A stretch of 6,455 nucleotides of DNA, taken from Thermoleophilia bacterium. Its GTDB lineage: Bacteria > Actinomycetota > Thermoleophilia > Gaiellales > JAICJC01. The notes under the pieces were generated by a model. The model worked only from the letters and a program-made list of their open reading frames with translations, was not told where the DNA came from and made no database searches. Every line of letters starts with the position of its first letter. The stretch's first letter is position 1. The translations under genes were made by a program, and so were the position numbers. The stretch covers positions 1-6,455 of the forward strand of contig JAICJM010000211.1 of assembly GCA_025928435.1 (NCBI GenBank). The letters run 5' to 3'. Below are positions 1 to 5,111 of the stretch, piece after piece.

Positions 1-48
1 ACCCGTTCTGGCGGCTGCAAACCGTCGCGCTGCGGTGTCCTCGGTCGC

Positions 49-126
49 GCCAATACAACCCGGTATTGGCTCCCTTTAGTCCTTGCATCGCTCGGTTTTC
101 GCTCGCCATTTTCCAGCCCAACATTA
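49..126 (-). other. Possible structured leader or small partial reading frame at the left edge
   Basis: On the minus strand this stretch is clearly less GC-rich than the rest of the window. It contains a perfect 8-bp hairpin: GCCAATAC (49-56), a six-base loop, and GTATTGGC (63-70). Read on the minus strand, it shows GAAAA, then GATGCAA, then CTAAAGGG, then a hairpin with loop CGGGTT, in that order. This order resembles the 3' half of the c-di-GMP-I (GEMM-I) riboswitch. However, the expected P1b stem around the GAAA loop does not pair and the GCAA-to-CTAA spacing is too short, so I do not call a riboswitch. The same strand is also open from an ATG at 122-124 to base 1 (41 codons, A/T-ending codons about 30 percent, unlike the neighbouring genes), so the start of a small protein is an alternative. 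Function unknown. Confidence 0.25.
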
Positions 127-150
127 CGAGAAGGCCCACTAGGGGGACAA
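121..150 (-). promoter_or_regulatory. Candidate minus-strand promoter
   Basis: On the minus strand, TTGTCC (145-150) is followed after 18 bases by TAATGT (121-126). This resembles -35 and -10 hexamers of a housekeeping sigma factor. Transcription would run leftwards into the low-GC hairpin region and out of the window. The -35 box lies inside the GGGGAC palindrome, so the match could be fortuitous. This is a pattern match only. Confidence 0.25.
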
Positions 151-178
151 TCCCCGCTTTTCGGCGGGGACTGTCCCC
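143..178. repeat. REP-like twin palindrome, probable terminator of the phosphotransferase gene
   Basis: Arms GGGGACAATCCCCGC (143-157) and GCGGGGACTGTCCCC (164-178) pair over 15 bp with a single A-C mismatch around a TTTTCG loop. Each arm is itself a smaller palindrome (GGGGA-caa-TCCCC and GGGGAC-t-GTCCCC), so this is a pair of mini-palindromes of the sort seen in repetitive extragenic palindromes. It begins 9 bases beyond the phosphotransferase stop codon and has no clear U-tract on the minus strand. It could act as a hairpin terminator or 3' stabiliser for that gene. GGGGACAGTCCCC-type motifs are known as repeated intergenic elements in some bacteria. Whether it is repeated in this genome cannot be seen from a single copy. 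Confidence 0.6.
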
Positions 179-186
179 ACATGCGG

Positions 187-1113
187 CTACCGCAGGTCCG
201 CGACCGCGCGGTCGAGCCCGGCGACGGCCTCCCGGCCGAGCCGCTCCATGCCCACGTCGCGGGCGTACTCGGCCAGGGCACCCCAGATCGAGACGGTGAG
301 CACCCGCGCGCGCAGGAGCCGGACATCGTCGACCGGCCCGTACTCCTCGTGGAACGCGTCGCGCCCGGCCGGCGTGAGGTAGCCCCAGTAGAGCATCAGG
401 TCGATCGCCGCGTCCGCGCGGCAGACGTCGATCCAGTCGATCACGCCCGCGAGGCCGCCGGCGCCGGAGACCAGCAGGTGCCGCAGGTGCAGGTCGCCGT
501 GACACACGACGAGCTCGTCCGGCTCGGGGAGGCCGCGCGCCTCCTCGAGCAACGCCGCCAGCCCGGCCGGCGGCCGCCACAGACCGAGCCCGGTGAGCCG
601 CTCGAGCTGCTCCTCCGTGCGGCCCACCCGGAACGGCATGTCAGCCCGTCTGACCGGGTCGACCGGGAGGAGCTCGCCCCCGGCGGTCGCCGTCGCCGGA
701 TCGACGGCGTGCGGGGCACGCAGGAACCGCCCCAGCCCACGTCCGTGCCCGGCGCGGGCCGCGTCGTCCGCCCCGGCCTCCGCCAGCTCGCGGCCCGGCA
801 GGATCCGGAACCCGGCCCACGGCCAGCGAAACCGCTCGTCCGGCTCGCCCCGGAGCTCCGCCACGGGCACCGGGAGAGACAGCGCCGGCGCCAGCCGCGG
901 CAGCACCTCGATCTCCCGCAGGAAGCCCGGGACGACCACCTCGCGGCGCGGGAACCGGAACAGCCACTCGTGGCCGGCGAGCCACACCGTGCTGTCCCAG
1001 CCCTCGCCCAGGAGCCGCATCGGGGCGTCCCGCAGCTGCGGAAGCCGGTCGCCGACGAGCGAGCGGGCGAGCTCCTCGTCCACGACCAGCTCCGGGCTCC
1101 ACATGGCGGGCAT
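187..1113 (-). CDS. APH/macrolide-kinase-family phosphotransferase
   Basis: Predicted cytosolic small-molecule kinase of the aminoglycoside phosphotransferase/choline kinase fold, 308 residues, the usual length for the family. A glycine-rich nucleotide loop (GEGWDSTVW, residues 36-44) is followed by FRFPRR (52-57), a hinge-like GFRILPGREL (101-110), the catalytic loop HGDLHLRH (205-212, catalytic Asp207) and the metal-binding VIDW (Asp226). The catalytic loop ends in His212, where aminoglycoside kinases have Asn. Macrolide 2'-phosphotransferases (Mph) carry His there as I recall, and the C-terminal region (AAIDLMLYW, VSIWGALAEY) is also Mph-like. The substrate is unknown; it could be an antibiotic or a metabolite, and nothing nearby decides this. 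The start at 1113 follows TAGGCT by 9 bases; ATG at 1104 (residue 4) is an alternative. It is divergent from the DUF1697 gene, with only 20 bases between the two starts. Confidence 0.9.
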   Translation of the reverse strand: MPAMWSPELVVDEELARSLVGDRLPQLRDAPMRLLGEGWDSTVWLAGHEWLFRFPRREVVVPGFLREIEVLPRLAPALSLPVPVAELRGEPDERFRWPWAGFRILPGRELAEAGADDAARAGHGRGLGRFLRAPHAVDPATATAGGELLPVDPVRRADMPFRVGRTEEQLERLTGLGLWRPPAGLAALLEEARGLPEPDELVVCHGDLHLRHLLVSGAGGLAGVIDWIDVCRADAAIDLMLYWGYLTPAGRDAFHEEYGPVDDVRLLRARVLTVSIWGALAEYARDVGMERLGREAVAGLDRAVADLR

Positions 1114-1122
1114 TCGTGTGCG

Positions 1123-1128
1123 AGCCTA
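1123..1128 (-). promoter_or_regulatory. -10-like TAGGCT upstream of the phosphotransferase
   Basis: TAGGCT on the minus strand ends 9 bases before the ATG at 1113, with no Shine-Dalgarno sequence between. This geometry fits a near-leaderless transcript. No convincing -35 box is seen. It lies inside the 20-base gap between the divergent starts, so transcription of this gene would begin almost on top of the DUF1697 start codon. Confidence 0.4.
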
Positions 1129-1133
1129 CCCCC

Positions 1134-1667
1134 ATGCGCCAGATCGTCCTCCTGCGCGGCATCAACCTGGGCTCGCGGAACCGCGTCGCCATGCCCGCCC
1201 TGCGCGAGCTGCTGGCCGGCGCGGGCTTCGAGGATGTGCGCACCTACGTCCAGAGCGGCAACGTCGTCCTCGAGACGCGGCGCAAGCCGGCCGCGGTGGA
1301 GGAGGCGTGCGAGAAGCTGATCGCGGCGGAGCTCGGCCTCGACATCGCCGTCGTCGTGCGCACCCGCGACGAGCTCGCCGAGGTCGTCCGCCGCAACCCC
1401 CTCGCCGACGTGGCCGAGAACCCGAAGCGCTACCAGGTGAGCTTCCTCGAGTCGAAGCCGGGCAAGGACGTGGTCGAGAAGCTCTCCGGGCTCTCGGCCG
1501 ACGGCGAGCGGATGGAGGTCATCGGCCGCGAGATCTACGCGTGGCACCCCGACGGCGTCGCCCGCTCCAAGCTGTGGGCCGGCCTGGCCGGCAAGGGCCT
1601 GGGGATGAAGGCGACGGCGCGCAACTGGACGACCGTGACGACGCTCCTCGAGATGGCGGACCAGTAG
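1134..1667 (+). CDS. DUF1697 family protein
   Basis: A 177-residue cytosolic protein matching the DUF1697 family from end to end. The hallmark N-terminus LLRGINLGSRNRVAM...LRELL (residues 5-27), followed by YVQSGNVV (38-45), is intact, and the C-terminus carries the usual ATARNWTTV block before a short helix. Family members have a ferredoxin-like alpha/beta fold, and their biochemical function is not established. The ATG at 1134 was chosen because family members begin with a few residues before ALLRGIN. An in-frame GTG at 1116 would add six residues (MCEPTP) and reach into the region of the divergent gene. No strong ribosome-binding site precedes 1134. The stop codon TAG is part of the -10-like hexamer of the cupin gene, 9 bases upstream of that gene's start. 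Confidence 0.9.
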   Translation: MRQIVLLRGINLGSRNRVAMPALRELLAGAGFEDVRTYVQSGNVVLETRRKPAAVEEACEKLIAAELGLDIAVVVRTRDELAEVVRRNPLADVAENPKRYQVSFLESKPGKDVVEKLSGLSADGERMEVIGREIYAWHPDGVARSKLWAGLAGKGLGMKATARNWTTVTTLLEMADQ

Positions 1668-1670
1668 GCT
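1665..1670 (+). promoter_or_regulatory. -10-like TAGGCT at the cupin start
   Basis: TAGGCT includes the stop codon of the DUF1697 gene and ends 6 bases before the cupin ATG at 1677. This is the spacing expected of a leaderless transcript starting at the ATG. The same hexamer precedes the phosphotransferase start (1123-1128). It suggests that the cupin gene may have its own promoter in addition to readthrough. No clear -35 element is seen. Confidence 0.4.
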
Positions 1671-1676
1671 CAGGAC

Positions 1677-2063
1677 ATGAGCAGACACACGATCGTGAAC
1701 CTGAAGCAGGTGGAGCCGTCCGAGGCCGCCCGCGCCGCCGGGATCGATGCCCACATGAGCCGCAGCCGCCTCGACTCGGAGCATCTCGGCGTGTCCTACT
1801 TCCGCTACCCGCCCGACTTCCGGCCCGGCACGGGCCACCACCATCGCGAGCAGGAGGAGGCCTACGTGGTCGTCGCCGGCTCCGGCCAGGTGCGGCTCGA
1901 CGCCGAGGTGGTCGACCTGAAGCAGTGGGACGTCGTGCGCGTCGCGCCGGATGTCGTGCGCGGCTTCCGGGCGGGGCCGGAAGGGCTCGAGCTGATCGCG
2001 ATCGGCGCCGACCGCCCCGAGGGCGGCGACGGCGTCGCGGTCAAGGACTGGTGGACGGACTGA
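1677..2063 (+). CDS. Small single-domain cupin protein
   Basis: A 128-residue single cupin barrel with no signal peptide. Cupin motif 1 is present: GTGHHHREQE (residues 51-60) gives the metal ligands His54, His56 and Glu60, followed by AYVVVAGSG (62-70). Motif 2 (WDVVRVAPDVVRGF, 84-97) keeps the proline turn but has Gly96 at the usual fourth ligand (His) position, with Arg95 beside it. Metal binding may therefore be three-coordinate or lost, and a sensing, isomerase or sugar-binding role cannot be told apart. Cupins are too diverse to assign a substrate. The gene follows the DUF1697 gene by 9 bases and its last 23 bases overlap, tail to tail, the methyltransferase-fold gene on the other strand. 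Confidence 0.85.
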   Translation: MSRHTIVNLKQVEPSEAARAAGIDAHMSRSRLDSEHLGVSYFRYPPDFRPGTGHHHREQEEAYVVVAGSGQVRLDAEVVDLKQWDVVRVAPDVVRGFRAGPEGLELIAIGADRPEGGDGVAVKDWWTD

Positions 2064-2706
2064 CGCCGACGTAGACCACGTCGTCGGGGCCGCGGGCGAC
2101 CGGGACCCCGACCGTGCGCACGGCGTCGAAGCAGGCGCGCAGCCGGGCCTCGAACGCGGCGTCGGCGGCCGCCGCCCAGACGGTCAGCCGGCCCCCCGGC
2201 CGCAGCAGCCGGCGGAGGCGCTCGAGGCCCGCGGCGTCGTAGAGGCGGCGGTTGCGCTCGTGGACGAGCCAGCCGGGACCGTTGTCGACGTCGAGGCAGA
2301 CCGCGTCGAACGGCGGAGCGAGCGTCTCCACGGCGTCGTCGAGGTCGGCGACGACCAGGCGCACGCGGGGATCTTCGAGGCCCGCGCCGCCGTAGGGGCG
2401 CAGGTGCGTCCGCGCCCAGTCGACCACCACGGGCTCGAGCTCGACGACCACGACCTCGGCCACCTCGGGCGCGCGCAGCGCCTCGGCGAGCGAGAACCCG
2501 ACGCCGAGCCCGCCGAGCAGCACGCGGGCGTGTTTCAGGCCGGCGACGGCCTCGCGCACGAGCGTCCGCTCGGAGCGCCCGTCGCGGGTGTCCATCAGGA
2601 ACGTCCCGTTCGCGATCACCTCGTGATCCGGCCCCGCCCGGCGGAGGACGAGCTCGCCGTTCACGCCTTCCCGGCGGTCGATCACGAGGGGCCGGTCGGA
2701 GGGCAT
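2041..2706 (-). CDS. Spermidine synthase-like methyltransferase-fold protein
   Basis: A 221-residue cytosolic protein with a Rossmann-type class I methyltransferase/aminopropyltransferase core. The nucleotide loop LLGGLGVG (residues 63-70), the acidic end of strand 2 (VVVVELEP, Glu89/Glu91), VVADLDD (118-124) and the active-site strand CLDVDNGP (137-144) occur in the expected order. It resembles spermidine synthase-like proteins but is shorter than true spermidine synthases (about 280-300 residues) and keeps only a reduced N-terminal beta region. A polyamine product is therefore unproven and no other polyamine gene is nearby. The ATG at 2706 was chosen because a TACCCT hexamer ends 7 bases upstream and the fold begins there. 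The same frame stays open far upstream only because of GC bias. It overlaps the convergent cupin gene by 23 bp. Confidence 0.85.
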   Translation of the reverse strand: MPSDRPLVIDRREGVNGELVLRRAGPDHEVIANGTFLMDTRDGRSERTLVREAVAGLKHARVLLGGLGVGFSLAEALRAPEVAEVVVVELEPVVVDWARTHLRPYGGAGLEDPRVRLVVADLDDAVETLAPPFDAVCLDVDNGPGWLVHERNRRLYDAAGLERLRRLLRPGGRLTVWAAAADAAFEARLRACFDAVRTVGVPVARGPDDVVYVGVSPSTSP

Positions 2707-2713
2707 CCTCGAG

Positions 2714-2719
2714 AGGGTA
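2714..2719 (-). promoter_or_regulatory. -10-like TACCCT, leaderless-type start
   Basis: On the minus strand TACCCT ends exactly 7 bases before the ATG at 2706, which places the transcription start at or beside the start codon. A GAGG abuts the ATG with zero spacing and cannot serve as a normal ribosome-binding site, which favours a leaderless message. No clear -35 box is visible. Confidence 0.4.
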
Positions 2720-2739
2720 TCCGCAGTCGCTCCGGTCAC

Positions 2740-2768
2740 TTTCCGTGGCCCTCGCGGAGGAGTAGAGT
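2740..2768 (+). promoter_or_regulatory. Weak candidate promoter for the secreted cysteine-rich protein
   Basis: TTTCCG (2740-2745) is followed after 17 bases by TAGAGT (2763-2768), about 120 bases before the gene. It is the best TANNNT match in the 180-base divergent region between the methyltransferase-fold gene and the secreted-protein gene. The -35 box is poor, so this is tentative. Nothing else is recognised in this gap. Confidence 0.2.
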
Positions 2769-2880
2769 CCGCCCGGGTCCCCTGACGAGGAGGTGGGCCG
2801 AAGGGACGCCTGGCAGGTATGCAGCGATGGGCCCGTGCACGCTGGGAGAGGGCGCGCACGGCGCAAGGTTCTCTGCAGTG

Positions 2881-2886
2881 GGAGGG
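2881..2886 (+). promoter_or_regulatory. Ribosome-binding site deciding the start at 2890
   Basis: GGAGGG lies directly before two adjacent in-frame ATG codons (2887 and 2890). The core GGAGG is only one base from the first ATG but four bases from the second, so the second is the better placed start. The two choices differ by a single methionine. Confidence 0.6.
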
Positions 2887-2889
2887 ATG

Positions 2890-4518
2890 ATGAAGCGACT
2901 TGCCGCAATGGCAATCGTGGCGCTCGGCCTGCTGGCCGCGCCCGCGACCGCGGCGCACGCCGACGAGTACGGCAACAGCCTGTGTCAGGAACGGCCGTTC
3001 ATGTGCCTCGACCCGCTCCACTCGATCGGGGCCAACGGCACGTACACCGGCCACGACGAGCCGTCGGTGCAGTTCAGCTCGCACCGGCCCGGTACCGGTG
3101 GCAAGCACCTGGTGTACTACGTGACGCTTCCGAAGAACCCGAAGATGTCGCCCAACCAGGCCGGCACCGGCGGGACGTGGGACTTCCAGCTGCGCGCGAC
3201 GTTCTGGCTCGGGCTGACGCTCTGTGACTCCGAATCGTGGCCGAACTACACCAGGAAGTGCACGCCGAACAGCGATCACAACGCGGCCTTCCGCAGCAGC
3301 AACCCGAACTCGCCGCACTACATCGGCAAGGGGCCGGGGAACGCGTTCCTCGAGCTCCAGTTCTACTCGCCGGGCTGGGTGCCGCAGTTCACCGGCTTCG
3401 GCTGCAGCGCCACCAAGTGGTGCGCCAACATGACCATCGACAGCCTGTCGGACAACGCCAACACCGGCGTGCCGCAGAACAGCGACTGCCTCAACAACCA
3501 CTTCCTCGTGGGTGAGGAGCCCGTCAACTGGGCCTACCTCACGAAGAGCGGGAGGTCGCAGGCGCCGGCGAACCCGCTGGCACTCTCGGACGACCCGACG
3601 CTGAAGGGCCTGAACCCGGATCTGAGCAAGGACCTGCTCATGAACCCCGGCGACAAGCTGCGGGTGTTCATGCATGACACGAAGGCGGGCTTCCGGGTCG
3701 ACATCACCGACCTGACCACGGGCGGGCACGGCTCGATGACGGCCAGCATCGCGAACGGCTTCGGGCATGTCCTTTACCAGCCGCACGCGGCCAGGTGCCA
3801 CGTCGCGCCGTATGCCTTCCACCCGATGTACAACTCGGCCGTCAAGCGCGGCACGACCTGGGCCGCCCACACGACCAACGTGGGCGCGTCCGACGAGATC
3901 GGGCACTTCGAGTACTGCAACGCGATCGACCCCAACACGGGCGACTGCACCGCCCCCGGGGCCGGCGAGACCGGGCTCGACGCCGACGACGAGGCGTGCC
4001 TCGACGGCGGGGCGCTCGGCGCGTTGTTCCCGATCAAGGGATGCCTGCTCGACGACGGGGACTTCGACGGGCCGTCGTACCAGCACGACTGGCCGGGCTC
4101 GTTCGTCAACCCCTCCGTCGACCGCAAGTTCCACGAGACCCCGTTCCGGTTCACCGTGCCGAGCTCGCACGGCAAGCAGCTCGAGAACGTCTCGTTCGAG
4201 AACGACCTCGCGCGCATCGAGCGCGGGGAGCCGGGCAATCACCAGCCCGAGTGCGACGCCCACACGGGCGAGCACTGCTTCAGCCCGCCCCTGGGAGCGA
4301 AGTTCTATCCCATCTACACGCTCGCGCGTGAGGGCGGCCGGTGCTGGTTCCAGCAGGGCGACGTCCATATCCCGGGCACCGTCAACCGCTTCGGCGGAAA
4401 CGCGCATGCGGAGTACGGGCACCTGCTGTTCGTGAAGTACCCGGCCCCCGGGTTCACGATCGACCGGCGGGCGCAGGACTTCCATCGCGACCTGCACGGG
4501 AACCCCTGCACACGCTGA
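2890..4518 (+). CDS. Large secreted cysteine-rich protein of unknown function
   Basis: A 542-residue exported protein. It has a classical signal peptide (MKR, hydrophobic 4-17, cleavage after AHA at 24) and no later membrane helix or wall anchor, so the mature protein is likely released. It has 16 cysteines, all in the mature part, enough for eight disulfides. The body is rich in aromatic and glycine residues. Conspicuous blocks are WDFQLRATFWLGLTLC (97-112), GPGNAFLELQFYSPGW (148-163), DKLRVFMHDT...HVLY (255-296), SDEIGHFEYC (334-343) and a calcium-loop-like DGDFDG (389-394). I remember similar uncharacterised secreted proteins in other bacteria but can name no domain or activity. The start is set by GGAGGG. 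It ends at a strong palindromic terminator shared with the convergent lipoprotein gene. An extracellular enzyme or carbohydrate-binding role would be speculation. Confidence 0.85.
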   Translation: MKRLAAMAIVALGLLAAPATAAHADEYGNSLCQERPFMCLDPLHSIGANGTYTGHDEPSVQFSSHRPGTGGKHLVYYVTLPKNPKMSPNQAGTGGTWDFQLRATFWLGLTLCDSESWPNYTRKCTPNSDHNAAFRSSNPNSPHYIGKGPGNAFLELQFYSPGWVPQFTGFGCSATKWCANMTIDSLSDNANTGVPQNSDCLNNHFLVGEEPVNWAYLTKSGRSQAPANPLALSDDPTLKGLNPDLSKDLLMNPGDKLRVFMHDTKAGFRVDITDLTTGGHGSMTASIANGFGHVLYQPHAARCHVAPYAFHPMYNSAVKRGTTWAAHTTNVGASDEIGHFEYCNAIDPNTGDCTAPGAGETGLDADDEACLDGGALGALFPIKGCLLDDGDFDGPSYQHDWPGSFVNPSVDRKFHETPFRFTVPSSHGKQLENVSFENDLARIERGEPGNHQPECDAHTGEHCFSPPLGAKFYPIYTLAREGGRCWFQQGDVHIPGTVNRFGGNAHAEYGHLLFVKYPAPGFTIDRRAQDFHRDLHGNPCTR

Positions 4519-4530
4519 CGTGACCACATC

Positions 4531-4564
4531 GATCCCGGGGCGGCCGGCCGGCCGCCCCGGGGTC
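4531..4564. terminator. Bidirectional hairpin terminator
   Basis: A 34-bp palindrome, perfect except for one T/G (wobble) pair, fills the gap between two convergent genes. It can fold into a long all-GC stem with a tiny loop on either strand. No U-tract follows, as is common for actinobacterial terminators. It begins 13 bases after the secreted-protein stop and its last two bases lie inside the stop codon (4563-4565) of the lipoprotein gene, so it would serve both transcripts. Confidence 0.75.
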
Positions 4565-4922
4565 AGCGCTCCTTCACGCCGCCCATGCGCACGCGCGTCA
4601 CCCGGCCGGCGCGGACCTGAACCCGAACCGGGCGGAACGCTCCCATCCGGATCGCATAGCGGCCCGGCGGAAGCCGCACCCTGAACCGCCCCGATCCGTC
4701 GGCCCGCACCCTGCGGTGAGCGGCCGCCCCGGCGATGACCACCAGCGCGTGGGGCCGGGGGCCGGAGTGGCAGTGCAGCCCCGTGACGGCCGGCGTGGGG
4801 CAGATCGGGCGCCCGCCGAGGGCGATGCCCGCGACCCAGCCCGGCGTGGACGGCGACCCGGTGCCGGTGCCGCCGCAGCCCGCTCCAAAGGCAAAGGCGA
4901 TCGCGGCCAACACGATACGCAT
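4563..4922 (-). CDS. Putative small lipoprotein with carboxypeptidase regulatory-like domain
   Basis: A 119-residue exported protein. The N-terminus MRIVLAAIAFAFGAGC is a short hydrophobic signal ending in a lipobox-like FGAGC, with Cys16 as the possible lipidation site. Gly at -3 is atypical, so secretion without lipidation is possible. A Gly/Ser/Thr linker follows, then a beta-sandwich of the carboxypeptidase regulatory-like type. The region with paired Cys41 and Cys51 leads to ADGSGRFRVRLPPGRYAIRM (74-93) and VRAGRVTRVRM (103-113), the characteristic 'G-F-V-L-P-P-G-Y' and 'AG-T-V-V' strands of these domains. They usually act as structural or adhesive surface modules and have no enzymatic activity themselves. 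The frame is open to a TTG at 4994, but ATG at 4922 starts the signal peptide. It converges on the shared palindrome and diverges from the propeller gene. Confidence 0.75.
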   Translation of the reverse strand: MRIVLAAIAFAFGAGCGGTGTGSPSTPGWVAGIALGGRPICPTPAVTGLHCHSGPRPHALVVIAGAAAHRRVRADGSGRFRVRLPPGRYAIRMGAFRPVRVQVRAGRVTRVRMGGVKER

Positions 4923-4966
4923 GCCCGGTAGGACGAGGCGGACGGCCGGTCGGTTCCCGCCGGAAT

Positions 4967-5000
4967 CGCAATTGGCGTCCGCGGCGAACGCCAATTGGCG
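4967..5000. promoter_or_regulatory. AATT-centred repeat pair, possible operator
   Basis: CAATTGGCGT (4969-4978) and ACGCCAATTG (4988-4997) form a perfect 10-bp inverted repeat around a 9-base spacer. The right half is also a 12-bp palindrome, CGCCAATTGGCG (4989-5000), and CAATTGGCG recurs directly (4969-4977 and 4992-5000), with AATT centres 23 bp apart, near two helical turns. It is an A/T island in GC-rich DNA, located between two divergent exported-protein genes and just upstream of the propeller promoter. Two adjacent sites for a dimeric regulator fit this layout. No regulator gene is in the window. Confidence 0.45.
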
Positions 5001-5022
5001 CCTCGAGTCGCACCCCGGCGTT

Positions 5023-5051
5023 TTGCGGGCCGCCCCGAGCGGTACTACGAT
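5023..5051 (+). promoter_or_regulatory. Promoter of the beta-propeller gene
   Basis: TTGCGG (5023-5028) and TACGAT (5046-5051) are separated by exactly 17 bases, a good housekeeping-sigma arrangement and the best promoter in the window. Transcription would start near 5058-5060, giving a leader of about 50 bases that ends in a purine-rich ribosome-binding region (GAAGGGGGCGAAGG, 5098-5111). The AATT repeat pair lies 23 bases upstream of the -35 box, a position suited to an activator. Confidence 0.5.
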
Positions 5052-5111
5052 CGCACGCGAAAGCTTGTCTCGTTATTCGCGGGGCTTGGGGCCTACCGAA
5101 GGGGGCGAAGG

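Noticed and set aside
49..126. Firm call of a c-di-GMP-I riboswitch
   Set aside because: The stem closing the GAAA loop does not pair and the joining region is too short; only the linear order of motifs fits.
1116..1133. GTG start for the DUF1697 protein
   Set aside because: The added MCEPTP is not part of the family pattern, which begins just before the LLRGIN block.
181..1320. Plus-strand open frame of 379 codons across the phosphotransferase
   Set aside because: It is low-complexity and Arg/Pro-rich, antisense to a gene with intact kinase motifs.
441..1844. Minus-strand open frame of 467 codons
   Set aside because: Arg/Ser-rich translation with no motifs, overlapping three genes with clear families; a GC-bias shadow.
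2260..2889. N-terminal extension of the secreted protein to 2260
   Set aside because: It would bury the signal peptide and overlap the methyltransferase-fold gene; GGAGGG at 2881 supports 2890.
4923..4994. Upstream TTG start (4994) for the small lipoprotein
   Set aside because: It would place 24 non-signal residues before the hydrophobic signal and start inside the AATT repeat pair.
2041..5013. A 990-codon minus-strand open frame
   Set aside because: Only the last 221 codons (from 2706) show a recognisable fold. The rest is antisense to the secreted protein and stays open because of GC-biased codons.
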